From JARRNJ01 sp037385045 (GTDB taxonomy: Bacteria > Pseudomonadota > Gammaproteobacteria > JASBUN01): 64,000 bases of DNA. Position 1 is the stretch's first letter. Each line of letters opens with the position of its first letter. Where the stretch lies: contig JARRNJ010000025.1 of NCBI GenBank assembly GCA_037385045.1, positions 5,194-69,193 of the forward strand, in the 5' to 3' direction. This document shows, one piece after another, positions 7,566-16,246 of the stretch. Position numbers and translations under genes: made by a program. Under the pieces are notes generated by a model, which was not told the DNA's origin, ran no database searches, and saw nothing but the letters and a program-made list of their open reading frames with translations.

Positions 7566-9407
7566 CTACTCCACGGTCACTGATTTCGCCAGATTTCGCG
7601 GCTGGTCGACGTCGGTGCCTTTCAGCACGGCGACGTGATAGGCGAGCAATTGCAGCGGCACGCTGTAGACGATGGGCGCCGTGCCGGGGTAAATGTCCGA
7701 CAGCGTCAGGTTCTCGAAATGATCCAGGCGGATGTTGACGTCGCGGTCGCTGAACAGGAACAGCTGGCCGCCGCGGGCCTGGCCGCCGCGGGCCCGGACT
7801 TCCTGGAGGTTGGAAAGCACCTTGTCGAGCAGCGGATCCTTCGGCAGCGCACAGACCACTGGCATATCCGCGTCCACCAGCGCCAGCGGCCCGTGTTTCA
7901 GTTCGCCGGCCGGGTAGGCCTCGGCGTGGATGTAGGAAATTTCCTTTAGCTTCAGCGCTCCTTCCATGGCGATGGGATAGTAGGTGCCGCGGCCGAGAAA
8001 CAGGGCATGTTGTTTGTCGCCGAAGGCGTTGGCCATGGCCTGTATGGCGTCGCTGAGCTGCAGCACCACCTCGATCTGGCGCGGCAGGGATTCGAGTTCG
8101 TCGACCAGTTGGGCCTCGCGCTTGGCCGACAGGCCCCGGCGCTTGGCCAGCGCCAGAACCAGCAGCCGCAGCGCGACCAGCTGGGTGGTGAAGGCTTTGG
8201 TGGAAGCCACGCCGATCTCGGGTCCGGCCCGGGTCATCAGCGCGGCGTCGGACTCCCGCACCAGCGAGCTTTCCGGCACGTTGCAGATGCACAGGCTGCC
8301 CAGGTAACCCATGGAACGGGACTCGCGCAGGGCCGCCAGCGTGTCCGCGGTTTCACCCGACTGGGAGATGGTTACGAAAAGGGTTCCCGGCGGCACCACG
8401 ACTTTGCGGTAGCGGTATTCGCTTGCCACCTCCACGTTGCAGGGGACGCCCACCTCCTCGAGCCAGTAACGCGCCACCAGGCCGGCATGATAGCTGGTAC
8501 CGCAGGCGACGATGTGCACACCCTGGGCGGCGTCCAGCAGGCGGCCGGCGTCGTAGCCGAAACTTTCCTCCAACAGGCGGCCGTTGTGGATGCGGCCTTC
8601 CAGCGTCTCGGCAATGACACCGGGCTGTTCGAAGATTTCCTTGAGCATGTAGTGGCGGTAGGGCCCCTTATCGGCGGCGGAGGCGCTGAGGCTGGACTCG
8701 CTCAATTCCCGCTCCGCGACGTTGCCGTCCTGGTCGTAGACCGTGACGCCATCGCGCCGGATTTCGGCGACATCGCCTTCGTCCAGGAAGATGAAGCGCT
8801 GGGTGACGGGCAGCAGCGCGAACACGTCGGAGGCGATGAAATTCTCGCCGACACCGACGCCGATGACCAGCGGGCTGCCGGCGCGGGCCACCACCAGCCG
8901 GTCGGGATCGCTGGGGTCCAGCACGGCCAGCGCGTAGGCACCGACCAGGCCGCCCACCGCCTCGCGCACCGCCGACGGCAGATCAGGATGGGATTCCAGC
9001 AGGTGGGCCAACAGGTGGGCAATCACTTCGGTGTCGGTTTCGGAGGTGAACACGTACCCCAGGTTGGAGAGGTGTTCGCGCAGCTCGGCGTGATTCTCGA
9101 TGATGCCGTTGTGCACCACCGCCACCCGCTCGCCGCTGACGTGGGGATGGGCGTTGCGTTCAGCGGGCATGCCGTGGGTCGCCCAGCGCGTATGGGCGAT
9201 GCCGAGCTGGCTGTCGATGGGATCCTCATCCAGGCGCGCCTGCAGCTCGGCCACTTTCCCCACCGAGCGAATGCGTTGAAGATGACTGTCGTCCACGCGC
9301 ACGGCGATGCCGGCGGAGTCGTAACCCCGGTACTCCAGGCGCCGCAGGCCTTCCATCAGAATCGGGACAACGTTGCGTTGCGCGATCGCGCCGACGATTC
9401 CACACAT
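7566..9407 (-). CDS. glmS: Glutamine-fructose-6-phosphate aminotransferase (isomerizing)
   Basis: Makes glucosamine-6-phosphate from fructose-6-phosphate and glutamine, the first step towards UDP-GlcNAc for peptidoglycan and LPS. The protein starts MCGIVGAI, exposing the catalytic Cys of the class II glutamine amidotransferase domain (about residues 1-220); two SIS sugar-binding domains follow, and the C-terminus ends in the conserved LAKSVTVE. At 613 aa it is slightly longer than the E. coli enzyme (609). Part of the excess is a duplicated ARGGQ (EVRARGGQARGGQ) coming from a perfect 15-bp tandem repeat. glmU lies upstream on the same strand, so the amino-sugar pathway is grouped, though 379 bp separate them. 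Confidence 0.98.
   Translation of the reverse strand: MCGIVGAIAQRNVVPILMEGLRRLEYRGYDSAGIAVRVDDSHLQRIRSVGKVAELQARLDEDPIDSQLGIAHTRWATHGMPAERNAHPHVSGERVAVVHNGIIENHAELREHLSNLGYVFTSETDTEVIAHLLAHLLESHPDLPSAVREAVGGLVGAYALAVLDPSDPDRLVVARAGSPLVIGVGVGENFIASDVFALLPVTQRFIFLDEGDVAEIRRDGVTVYDQDGNVAERELSESSLSASAADKGPYRHYMLKEIFEQPGVIAETLEGRIHNGRLLEESFGYDAGRLLDAAQGVHIVACGTSYHAGLVARYWLEEVGVPCNVEVASEYRYRKVVVPPGTLFVTISQSGETADTLAALRESRSMGYLGSLCICNVPESSLVRESDAALMTRAGPEIGVASTKAFTTQLVALRLLVLALAKRRGLSAKREAQLVDELESLPRQIEVVLQLSDAIQAMANAFGDKQHALFLGRGTYYPIAMEGALKLKEISYIHAEAYPAGELKHGPLALVDADMPVVCALPKDPLLDKVLSNLQEVRARGGQARGGQLFLFSDRDVNIRLDHFENLTLSDIYPGTAPIVYSVPLQLLAYHVAVLKGTDVDQPRNLAKSVTVE
7764..7793. repeat. Perfect 15-bp tandem duplication inside glmS
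   Basis: CTGGCCGCCGCGGGC occurs twice back to back (7764-7778 and 7779-7793). On the coding strand it duplicates five codons, giving ARGGQARGGQ where GlmS proteins normally have a single RARGGQ before the final strand of the second SIS domain. The reading frame is kept. Confidence 0.85.
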
Positions 9408-9786
9408 GTATCGCTTCCTTCACTCAGAAAAAATTCAGCGCAGAGGCGCTGAGTCGAGGACATCGCCAAGTGCATTCCAATTTGCTGGTCAGGCGTTGGT
9501 GCCGCGAAATCCGTTACCGTTTCGCACAGGCGCATTCCTTGAGCGCCGCACCGACGGGTTTTTGCTCGACGCCCGCTGCGCCATTGCGTCTCTGTGCTGA
9601 TCCGTTGTTCAAATTCAAAACCCAGCGCAGATACGCTGAGTCGCCGAGATCGCAGCGGCAATTTCAAATTGTCTCTCGGCCGTCAATACTGTGAAGCCCG
9701 CCGGCATGTCGCACAGTGGTGTCGCTGTACTGCTACCCAATCCCTCCCTCCTAGGCGCCCACCGCGTCATTGAGTGTCCGGGCTGA
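9408..9786. other. glmU-glmS spacer carrying dispersed-type repeats
   Basis: 379 bp with no credible gene. It contains two direct copies of a CAGCGCAGA-N2-CGCTGAGTCG motif (9436-9456 and 9623-9643) and an inverted partial copy (GCGTCTCTGTGCTGA, 9586-9600). The inverted copy can pair with the second direct copy to give a stem of about 13 bp with one mismatch and one wobble. It also supplies the glmS leader; no GlmS riboswitch-ribozyme core was recognised. Confidence 0.6.
9436..9643. repeat. Direct and inverted CAGCGCAGA..CGCTGAGTCG repeat set
   Basis: The copies at 9436-9456 and 9623-9643 differ at only two bases (GG versus TA in the centre). The inverted element at 9586-9600 faces the second copy across a loop of about 22 nt. 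Motifs reading CTCTGCGTCTCTGCGCTG are, to my knowledge, common as dispersed intergenic repeats in bacterial genomes, which would explain their presence here. Copy number elsewhere in this genome is unknown. Confidence 0.6.
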
Positions 9787-11157
9787 TCAGGTTTTGGGTT
9801 TCTTTTCGGGTCGTTGCCAACCTTCTATCGTCTGCTGTGTGGCGCGCGACAGTGTCAGTTCGCCGGCCGGTGCGTCCTGGGTGATGGTGGAGCCGGCGCC
9901 GATTGTCGCGCCGCGCCCCACGGTCACCGGGGCTACCAATTGGGTATCGGAGCCGATGAACGCCCCATCCTCGATCACCGTGCGGTGTTTGTTCGCGCCG
10001 TCGTAGTTGCAGGTGATGGTGCCGGCGCCGATGTTCACGTCCCGCCCGACGGTGGAGTCACCCACGTAACTCAAATGGTTGACCTTGCTGCGCGGGCCGA
10101 GATCCGCTTTTTTGATTTCGACGAAGTTGCCGACGTGCACATGCTCGGCCAGCCGGGCTTCGGGGCGCAGTCGGGCAAAGGGCCCGATGCGCGCATCGTT
10201 GCCGACGATCGCCTCCTCGATGACGCAATGGGCAAAAATGACCACGTCGTCGCCGATGCGGCTGTTGGCGATCACGGCGTTGGGGCCGATGCGCACCCGG
10301 TCGCCAAGCTCGACGTCGCCGATCAGCACGGCGTTGACGTCGATGGTCACGTCGCGCCCCACGGTGAGCCGGCCGCGCAGATCGAAGCGCGCCGGATCGA
10401 CCAGCGTCAATCCCTCACGCATCAGGTGTTCGGCCTGGCGCCGTTGGAAGGCGCGCTCGATGACGCTGAGCTGCAGTTTGTCGTTGACGCCCATGATCTC
10501 CAGGACGTCGGCCGGCTGGCTTGCGCGCACCGCCATGCCGTCGGCCACCGCCATGGCGATGATGTCGGTGAGATAGTATTCGCCCTGGGAGTTGTTGTTC
10601 TGCAGCCGCGCCAGCCACTGTCGCAGGCGCGCGGCGGGCGCCGCAACGATACCGGTGTTGATTTCGCCGATCGTCTGCTCGGCCGGGTCGGCGTCCTTTT
10701 GCTCGACGATACGCACGACGTTGCCGGCGGTGTCGCGAACGATACGCCCGTAACCGTGGGGATCGGCCAGTTCCGCGGTCAGCAGACCGATGCCGCGCTC
10801 GTCGGCGCAGGCGAGGAGCCGGCGCAACGTGGATGCCTCGATCAGCGGCACATCACCGTAGAGCACCAGTACCGTGCCGGTATCGGGAAGACGGGGCAGG
10901 GCCTGCTGGACCGCATGGCCGGTGCCGAGCTGCTGCTCCTGTTCCACCCAGTTCACCGGGCAATGGGCCAGTTCGGCGCGGACCGTGTCACCGCCGTGGC
11001 CGTAGACCACATGGATTGCATCCGCCTCCAGGGCGCGCGCGGTGTCGATGACGTGCTCCAGCATCGGGCGCCCCGCCACCAGGTGCAGCACCTTGGGCAG
11101 GTCCGAGCGCATGCGGGTACCCTGCCCCGCGGCGAGGATGACGATGCTCAGGCTCAT
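9787..11157 (-). CDS. glmU: Bifunctional GlcN-1-P acetyltransferase / GlcNAc-1-P uridyltransferase
   Basis: Catalyses the last two steps to UDP-GlcNAc. The N-terminal pyrophosphorylase domain (about residues 1-228) has the LAAGQGTRMRSDLPKVLH nucleotide-binding loop, YGDVPL and GEINTG. The C-terminal left-handed beta-helix shows hexapeptide repeats (IGDDVVI, VGNDARIGP) and the acetyltransferase motifs KKADLG, NHLSYVGD and NIGAGTITCNYDG. 456 aa matches E. coli GlmU exactly. Its position between the atp operon and glmS is the classic gammaproteobacterial order, here interrupted by a SlyD-like gene. Confidence 0.98.
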   Translation of the reverse strand: MSLSIVILAAGQGTRMRSDLPKVLHLVAGRPMLEHVIDTARALEADAIHVVYGHGGDTVRAELAHCPVNWVEQEQQLGTGHAVQQALPRLPDTGTVLVLYGDVPLIEASTLRRLLACADERGIGLLTAELADPHGYGRIVRDTAGNVVRIVEQKDADPAEQTIGEINTGIVAAPAARLRQWLARLQNNNSQGEYYLTDIIAMAVADGMAVRASQPADVLEIMGVNDKLQLSVIERAFQRRQAEHLMREGLTLVDPARFDLRGRLTVGRDVTIDVNAVLIGDVELGDRVRIGPNAVIANSRIGDDVVIFAHCVIEEAIVGNDARIGPFARLRPEARLAEHVHVGNFVEIKKADLGPRSKVNHLSYVGDSTVGRDVNIGAGTITCNYDGANKHRTVIEDGAFIGSDTQLVAPVTVGRGATIGAGSTITQDAPAGELTLSRATQQTIEGWQRPEKKPKT

Positions 11158-11313
11158 GACTGTGGATCCAGCAGCATAGGCGTATTTCTGCCCCGGGCCG
11201 GCCTCCGCGACCGTAACGTCAAATCATATCCTAGCATGACGCACGGCGGCCGATGATGACCCATTTTTCGGCGCCCGCGGGTGGATCTTGACTGCGGCGG
11301 GTCGTTGCGGGGT

Positions 11314-11802
11314 TCAGTGCAGCGCTGGCGGCTGCTGGCCGGCGGGATAGCCCGAAGCAACTTCCGCGGGCGTGGCATCACGGACTTCGGTGATAGTGGC
11401 CTTGTAGATGACGTTCTTGCCGGCAAACGGATGGTTGCCGTCCACGGTCAGCTTGCCGTTGCCGACGTGGGTGACGATGAAGGTTTTGACCTCACCGTTT
11501 TCATTCTGCATCTGCGCCTCGGCACCAATATGGCGCAATTCCGGCGGGACGTTTTCGATGTCATCGGAAAACGTCAGGCTGGGATCGTGCTCGCCGAAGC
11601 CCTCCCGGGGCGTAATGAGCACTTCGACGACGTCGCCGGCCCGGTTACCTTCGAGCGCATCCTCGAGCTTTTCCAGCAGGCTGCTGTTGGCGCCATGGAC
11701 ATAGCCGATGGGCATGTCGCTTTGTTCGAGGGTGTTGCCGGCCTCGTCCTTGATCAGGTAGGTGAAAAACACGGCCTTATGCTTGGCGATGCGTTGCGTC
11801 AT
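11314..11802 (-). CDS. SlyD/FkpB-like FKBP-type peptidyl-prolyl isomerase
   Basis: 162-aa cytoplasmic folding helper. An FKBP-fold start (AVFFTYLIKDEAGNTLEQS) is interrupted by an insert-in-flap domain (about residues 70-125) and closed by the VDGNHPFAGKNVIYKATI motif typical of the SlyD branch. There is no signal peptide. SlyD's metal-binding His/Cys tail is missing; the C-terminus ends SGYPAGQQPPALH, so nickel-chaperone activity is unlikely. It lies just downstream of atpC on the same strand and may be read through from the atp operon. This position between atpC and glmU is unusual. Confidence 0.9.
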   Translation of the reverse strand: MTQRIAKHKAVFFTYLIKDEAGNTLEQSDMPIGYVHGANSSLLEKLEDALEGNRAGDVVEVLITPREGFGEHDPSLTFSDDIENVPPELRHIGAEAQMQNENGEVKTFIVTHVGNGKLTVDGNHPFAGKNVIYKATITEVRDATPAEVASGYPAGQQPPALH

Positions 11803-11849
11803 GGGGGACTCTCAAAGGCAGGCCGCGCGCGCAGGTGCGGCACGGAGGA

Positions 11850-12278
11850 TCAGCCGCGCCCCTGCTTTTTGCGCAGTTTTTCCAGCGTGCGCAGCTGGGC
11901 GATGGACTCGGCCAGCTCGGCCTGCGCCCGGGCGTATTCGATTTCGGAACTCTTGTCGGCCAGCGCCCGCTCGGCGCGCTCTTTGGCCTCCAGCGCCGCC
12001 GCTTCGTCGATATCCTTGGCGCGCAAGGCGGTGTCGGCGAGCACCGTGACCACGTGCGGCTGGATTTCCAGCATGCCGCCGGAAACGAAAAAGAACAATT
12101 CCTGCCCATCAGGGGACTGCACCCGCACCTCGCCGGGCTTGAGGCGGCTGAGCAACGGCGTGTGGCGCGGGGTGATGCCCACTTCGCCCATTTCCGCGGG
12201 CGCAAACACCATTTCCGCGGGGCCGGAGTAGATCTCCTGCTCCGCGCTGACGATGTCGACATGCATGGTCATAGCCAT
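11850..12278 (-). CDS. atpC: ATP synthase F1 epsilon subunit
   Basis: 142 aa, normal for the family. The N-terminal beta-sandwich is clear (MAMTMHVDIVSAEQEIYSG, GITPRHTPLL, GGMLEIQPHVVTVLAD) and a helical C-terminal hairpin follows. Epsilon sits in the central rotor stalk and regulates hydrolysis by extending its C-terminal helices. It is the last F-ATPase gene, following atpD as usual. Confidence 0.97.
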   Translation of the reverse strand: MAMTMHVDIVSAEQEIYSGPAEMVFAPAEMGEVGITPRHTPLLSRLKPGEVRVQSPDGQELFFFVSGGMLEIQPHVVTVLADTALRAKDIDEAAALEAKERAERALADKSSEIEYARAQAELAESIAQLRTLEKLRKKQGRG

Positions 12279-12367
12279 ATTGTAGACCTTTCAACGTGAG
12301 ATTTTCCGCTCCGGTCACCCGCCGCGCCCTGGTCCGGGCGGCCCGGCGTGCTCGGGCTGAAAATCCC

Positions 12368-13671
12368 TTACAGCTTCTTCGCCCGTTCCGCCGCTTCGTC
12401 GATGCCGCCCACCATATAAAAGGCCTGCTCCGGCAAGTGGTCCACTTCGCCCTCGACGATCGCCTTGAAACCGGCGATGGTGTCCTTCAGCGACACGTAT
12501 TTGCCCGGCGTGCCCGTGAACGTCTCCGCCACGAAGAACGGCTGGGACAGGAAGCGCTGGATCTTACGGGCGCGGGACACCGTCAGCTTGTCCTCTTCCG
12601 ACAGCTCATCCATGCCAAGGATGGCGATGATGTCCTTGAGCTCCTTGTAGCGCTGCAGGGTGCCCTGCACCGCGCGGGCGGTATCGTAATGCTCGTTGCC
12701 CACCACCAGCGGGTCGAGCTGGCGGCTGGTGGAATCCAGCGGATCCACCGCCGGGTAGATGCCCAGCTCGGCAATCTGGCGCGACAACACCAGGGTGGCG
12801 TCCAGGTGGGCAAAGGTGGTGGCCGGCGACGGGTCGGTGAGGTCGTCGGCGGGCACGTACACCGCCTGGAACGAGGTGATCGATCCGGTCTTGGTGGAGG
12901 TGATACGCTCCTGCAGGACGCCCATTTCCTCGGCCAGGGTCGGCTGGTAGCCCACCGCCGAGGGCATGCGCCCCAGCAGTGCCGAGACCTCGGTGCCGGC
13001 CAGCGTGTAGCGGTAGATGTTGTCGATGAACATCAACACGTCACGGCCTTCGTCGCGGAAATCCTCGGCGATGGTCAGACCGGTCAGGGCCACGCGTAAA
13101 CGGTTGCCGGGCGGCTCGTTCATCTGGCCGTATACCAGGGCGACCTTGTCCAGGACGCCGCCTTCGTCCATCTCGTGGTAGAAGTCGTTGCCTTCGCGGG
13201 TGCGTTCGCCGACGCCGGCGAATACGGAGTAGCCGCTGTGCTCGACGGCGATGTTGCGGATCAGCTCCATGAGGGTGACGGTCTTGCCCACGCCGGCGCC
13301 GCCGAACAGGCCGATCTTGCCGCCCTTGGCGATGGGCATGATCAGGTCGATGACCTTGATCCCGGTTTCGAGGATTTCCACCGAGGCGGCTTGATCGACA
13401 TAATCAGGCGGATTGCGGTGGATGGGCATGCGCTTTTCAGCTTCCACCGGGCCGGCTTCGTCCACGGGATTGCCGAGCACATCCATCACTTCACGCCGTC
13501 GGTGCTGCCCATGGCGATGGTGCGGACGATGCCGTCACCGAGCTGTTGCTGCACCTCCAGCGTCAGGCCGCCATCGACGATCAAAGCGTCATAAACCTTG
13601 GGCATGGATTCGCGCGGAAATTCCACGTCGACCACGGCGCCGATGATTTGGACGATTTTTCCAGAACTCAT
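12368..13671 (-). pseudogene. atpD: ATP synthase F1 beta subunit, split by a ~70-nt deletion
   Basis: The beta subunit holds the catalytic nucleotide sites of F1. The first frame encodes 61 aa (MSSGKIVQIIGAVVDVEF... IAMGSTDGVK) and stops at 13486-13488. A second frame starting at 13489 resumes at MDVLGNPVDEAGPV and continues to the normal end, with the P-loop GGAGVGKT, GERTREGNDFY, the ALLGRMPSAVGYQPTL region and DELSEEDK intact. Compared with E. coli AtpD, the 24 residues linking the beta-barrel to the nucleotide domain (RGL...TLGRI) are absent. This equals 72 nt less the 2 nt left at the junction, so the frame shifts. The stop overlaps GTG/ATG starts. Since beta is normally essential, an assembly error or a second intact copy elsewhere is likely; otherwise it is a real lesion. 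Confidence 0.9.
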
Positions 13672-13812
13672 AACTAACCCTTCCTTTAAAGCAAGAGCAA
13701 AGGGGAAAGAGAAAAGCGAAAAGGTATCAGATGAACCGGCGGTGCGATCCGTGATCCAAGGCTTTCACTTTGCTCTTTTATCTTTCCTCTTTTCTCTTTA
13801 TATCTCTGTTTT
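13672..13812. repeat. Polypurine/polypyrimidine imperfect inverted repeat between atpG and atpD
   Basis: This 141-bp spacer is unusually long for atpG-atpD (27 bp in E. coli by memory) and AT-richer than its surroundings. An A/G-rich arm (about 13688-13724, containing AAGAGCAAAGGGGAAAG when read with its neighbours) is the imperfect complement of a T/C-rich arm (about 13761-13810, containing CTTTCACTTTGCTCTT), with about 35-40 bp between. The transcript could fold into a long imperfect hairpin. It looks like an inserted element or a regulatory stem between the gamma and beta cistrons. Confidence 0.6.
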
Positions 13813-14676
13813 CTAAACTGCCGCGGCGCCGCCGACGATCTCCGACAGCTCCTGTGTGATGGCGGCCTGGCGCGCCTTGTTGTACGCCAGCTGCAGGTCA
13901 TCGATGAGATTGCCGGCATTGTCGCTGGCCGACTTCATCGCCACCATGCGCGCCGCCTGTTCGCAGGCGATGTTCTCCACCACACCCTGGTAGACGAGAG
14001 ACTCGATATAGCGCATCAGCAGCGCGTCCAGTACATCCTTGGAATCAGGTTCGTAGAGATAGTCCCAATGGTGGGCCAGCTCGTCGTCGGCTTCCGGCGC
14101 GGTGACCGGCAGCAGCTGCTCCACGGACGGGCGCTGGGTCATGGTGTTGACGAAGTCGTTGTTGGCCAGGTAGAGCCGGTCGATTTCGCCCTCATCGTAA
14201 GCATCCAGCATGACTTTGACGGTGCCGATCAGGGACTCCAGCTTCGGCGCGTCGCCGAGTTCGGATGTCTCGGCGCGCAGCGTGGCGGAAAAACGCCGGA
14301 AGAAGCCCGTGGCCTTGCGCCCGATGGTGCACAGTTCGATTGCCACGCCCTTGGCGTCCCAGTCCTTGAGTTCGCCCAGCAGCTTGCGAAACAGGTTCGC
14401 GTTCAGACCGCCGCACAACCCGCGATCGGTGGACACGATGATGTAACCGACGCGCTTCACCTCACGCTCGTCCAGGTACGGATGCCGGTACTCCGGATGT
14501 GCCTGGGCCAGGTGGTGGATCACGTTGCGGACTCTGTCGGCATAGGGACGCGACGACGCCATGCGGTCCTGCGCCTTGCGCATCTTGCTTGCCGCCACCA
14601 TCTCCATGGCGCGCGTGATCTTCTGAGTATTCTGGATACTCCGGATCTGCGTGCGAATCTCTTTTCCAGCTGCCAT
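13813..14676 (-). CDS. atpG: ATP synthase F1 gamma subunit
   Basis: 287 aa, the same length as E. coli gamma. The conserved termini that form the rotor coiled coil are intact (IQNTQKITRAMEMVAASKMRKAQ at the start, KARQAAITQELSEIVGGAAAV at the end), as is STDRGLCGGLN. Gamma is the central shaft coupling c-ring rotation to catalysis in beta. It sits 15 nt downstream of atpA. Confidence 0.98.
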   Translation of the reverse strand: MAAGKEIRTQIRSIQNTQKITRAMEMVAASKMRKAQDRMASSRPYADRVRNVIHHLAQAHPEYRHPYLDEREVKRVGYIIVSTDRGLCGGLNANLFRKLLGELKDWDAKGVAIELCTIGRKATGFFRRFSATLRAETSELGDAPKLESLIGTVKVMLDAYDEGEIDRLYLANNDFVNTMTQRPSVEQLLPVTAPEADDELAHHWDYLYEPDSKDVLDALLMRYIESLVYQGVVENIACEQAARMVAMKSASDNAGNLIDDLQLAYNKARQAAITQELSEIVGGAAAV

Positions 14677-14691
14677 GCCTCGGAACCCCGC

Positions 14692-16233
14692 TTACCAGCT
14701 GCCGGTCTGTTTGAAGCTCTCCACCGCCTTCTTCAGGCCGGCCTCGATTTCGTCGTTGTAGTCGCCGGTGTCGTTGATGGTGCGCATCAGGTCGGCGTGC
14801 TCCGAACGTACATAGCTGTGCAGCGCGGCCTCGAAGTCGACGACCTTTTTGACGTCGACGTCGTCCAGATGGCCTTCGTTGGCCGCATACAGCGAGACCG
14901 CCATGTCGGCGACGGACAGCGGTGCATACTGCCTCTGCTTCATCAGCTCGGTGACGCGCTGGCCGCGTTCGAGTTGCTTGCGGGTGGCTTCGTCGAGGTC
15001 AGAAGCGAACTGTGCGAAAGCCGCCAGTTCGCGATACTGCGCCAGGGCCAGGCGCACGCCGCCGCCGAGCTTCTTGATGACCTTGGTCTGGGCAGCGCCG
15101 CCGACGCGCGACACCGACAGGCCGGCGTTGATGGCCGGGCGAATGCCGGCGTTGAACAGGTCGGATTCCAGAAAGATCTGCCCGTCGGTGATGGAAATCA
15201 CGTTCGTCGGCACGAACGCCGAGACGTCGCCAGCCTGAGTCTCGATGATGGGCAGGGCCGTCAGGGACCCGGTCTTGCCTTTGACCGCGCCGTTAGTGAG
15301 CTTCTCCACGTAGTGCGCATTGACCCGCGCGGCACGCTCCAGCAGGCGGGAATGCAGATAGAACACATCGCCGGGATAGGCTTCGCGGCCCGGCGGGCGA
15401 CGCAGCAGGAGGGATACCTGGCGGTAGGCCCAGGCCTGTTTGGTCAGGTCATCGTAGACGATCAGGGCGTCCTCGCCGCGGTCGCGGAAATATTCGCCCA
15501 TGGCACAGCCGGCGTAGGGGGCGATGAATTGCAGCGCGGCAGATTCAGCCGCGGAGGCGGCGACGACAATAGTGTGCTCCATGGCGCCGTGCTCTTCGAG
15601 CTTGCGCACCACCGAGGCGATGGAGGAGTTTTTCTGGCCCACCGCCACGTAGATGCATGTGATGCCGGTGCCCTTCTGGTTGATGATGGCGTCGATGGCC
15701 ACCGCGCTCTTGCCGGTCTGGCGGTCGCCGATGATCAACTCACGCTGGCCGCGGCCGACCGGTACCATGGCGTCGATCGCCTTGAGGCCGGTCTGCACCG
15801 GCTGGTCAACGGATTGGCGGCTGATGACGCCGGGCGCCACCTTTTCGATCGGCGAAGTCAGATCGCCCGGGATCGGGCCCTTGCCGTCCACCGGGCTGCC
15901 CAGGGCGTCCACCACGCGTCCGAGCAGCCCTTCGCCCACCGGCACCTCGAGAATGCGCCCGGTGCACTTGACGCTGTCGCCCTCGGAGATGTGCCGGTAG
16001 TCACCAAGCACCACCGCGCCGACGGAGTCGCGCTCCAGGTTGAGCGCCATGCCGTAGGTACTGCCGGGGAATTCGAGCATCTCGCCGGCCATTGCGTCAG
16101 CCAGCCCGTGTACGCGCACGATACCGTCGGTCAGGCTGACGACGGTGCCTTCATTGCGGGCCTCGGCGACGGCTTCGAATTTCTCGATGCGCTTCTTGAT
16201 CAGCTCACTGATTTCGGATGGATTAAGCTGCAT
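14692..16233 (-). CDS. atpA: ATP synthase F1 alpha subunit
   Basis: 513 aa, full length and colinear with E. coli AtpA. It has the N-terminal barrel (LTDGIVRVHGLADAM), the P-loop GDRQTGKS, YAGCAMGEYFRDRG, LLRRPPGREAYPGD and the C-terminal helical domain ending ESFKQTGSW. Alpha forms the alternating ring with beta and carries the non-catalytic nucleotide sites plus the conserved arginine near SVSRVGGAA. An AGAGGAA ribosome binding site lies immediately after the atpH stop. Confidence 0.98.
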   Translation of the reverse strand: MQLNPSEISELIKKRIEKFEAVAEARNEGTVVSLTDGIVRVHGLADAMAGEMLEFPGSTYGMALNLERDSVGAVVLGDYRHISEGDSVKCTGRILEVPVGEGLLGRVVDALGSPVDGKGPIPGDLTSPIEKVAPGVISRQSVDQPVQTGLKAIDAMVPVGRGQRELIIGDRQTGKSAVAIDAIINQKGTGITCIYVAVGQKNSSIASVVRKLEEHGAMEHTIVVAASAAESAALQFIAPYAGCAMGEYFRDRGEDALIVYDDLTKQAWAYRQVSLLLRRPPGREAYPGDVFYLHSRLLERAARVNAHYVEKLTNGAVKGKTGSLTALPIIETQAGDVSAFVPTNVISITDGQIFLESDLFNAGIRPAINAGLSVSRVGGAAQTKVIKKLGGGVRLALAQYRELAAFAQFASDLDEATRKQLERGQRVTELMKQRQYAPLSVADMAVSLYAANEGHLDDVDVKKVVDFEAALHSYVRSEHADLMRTINDTGDYNDEIEAGLKKAVESFKQTGSW

Positions 16234-16246
16234 TGGGGTATTCCTC

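Noticed and set aside
6751..8292. Long minus-strand open frame across the MutS-like B gene end, the gap and glmS
   Set aside because: It crosses two real genes in wrong frames and has an Arg/Pro/Gly composition typical of shadow frames.
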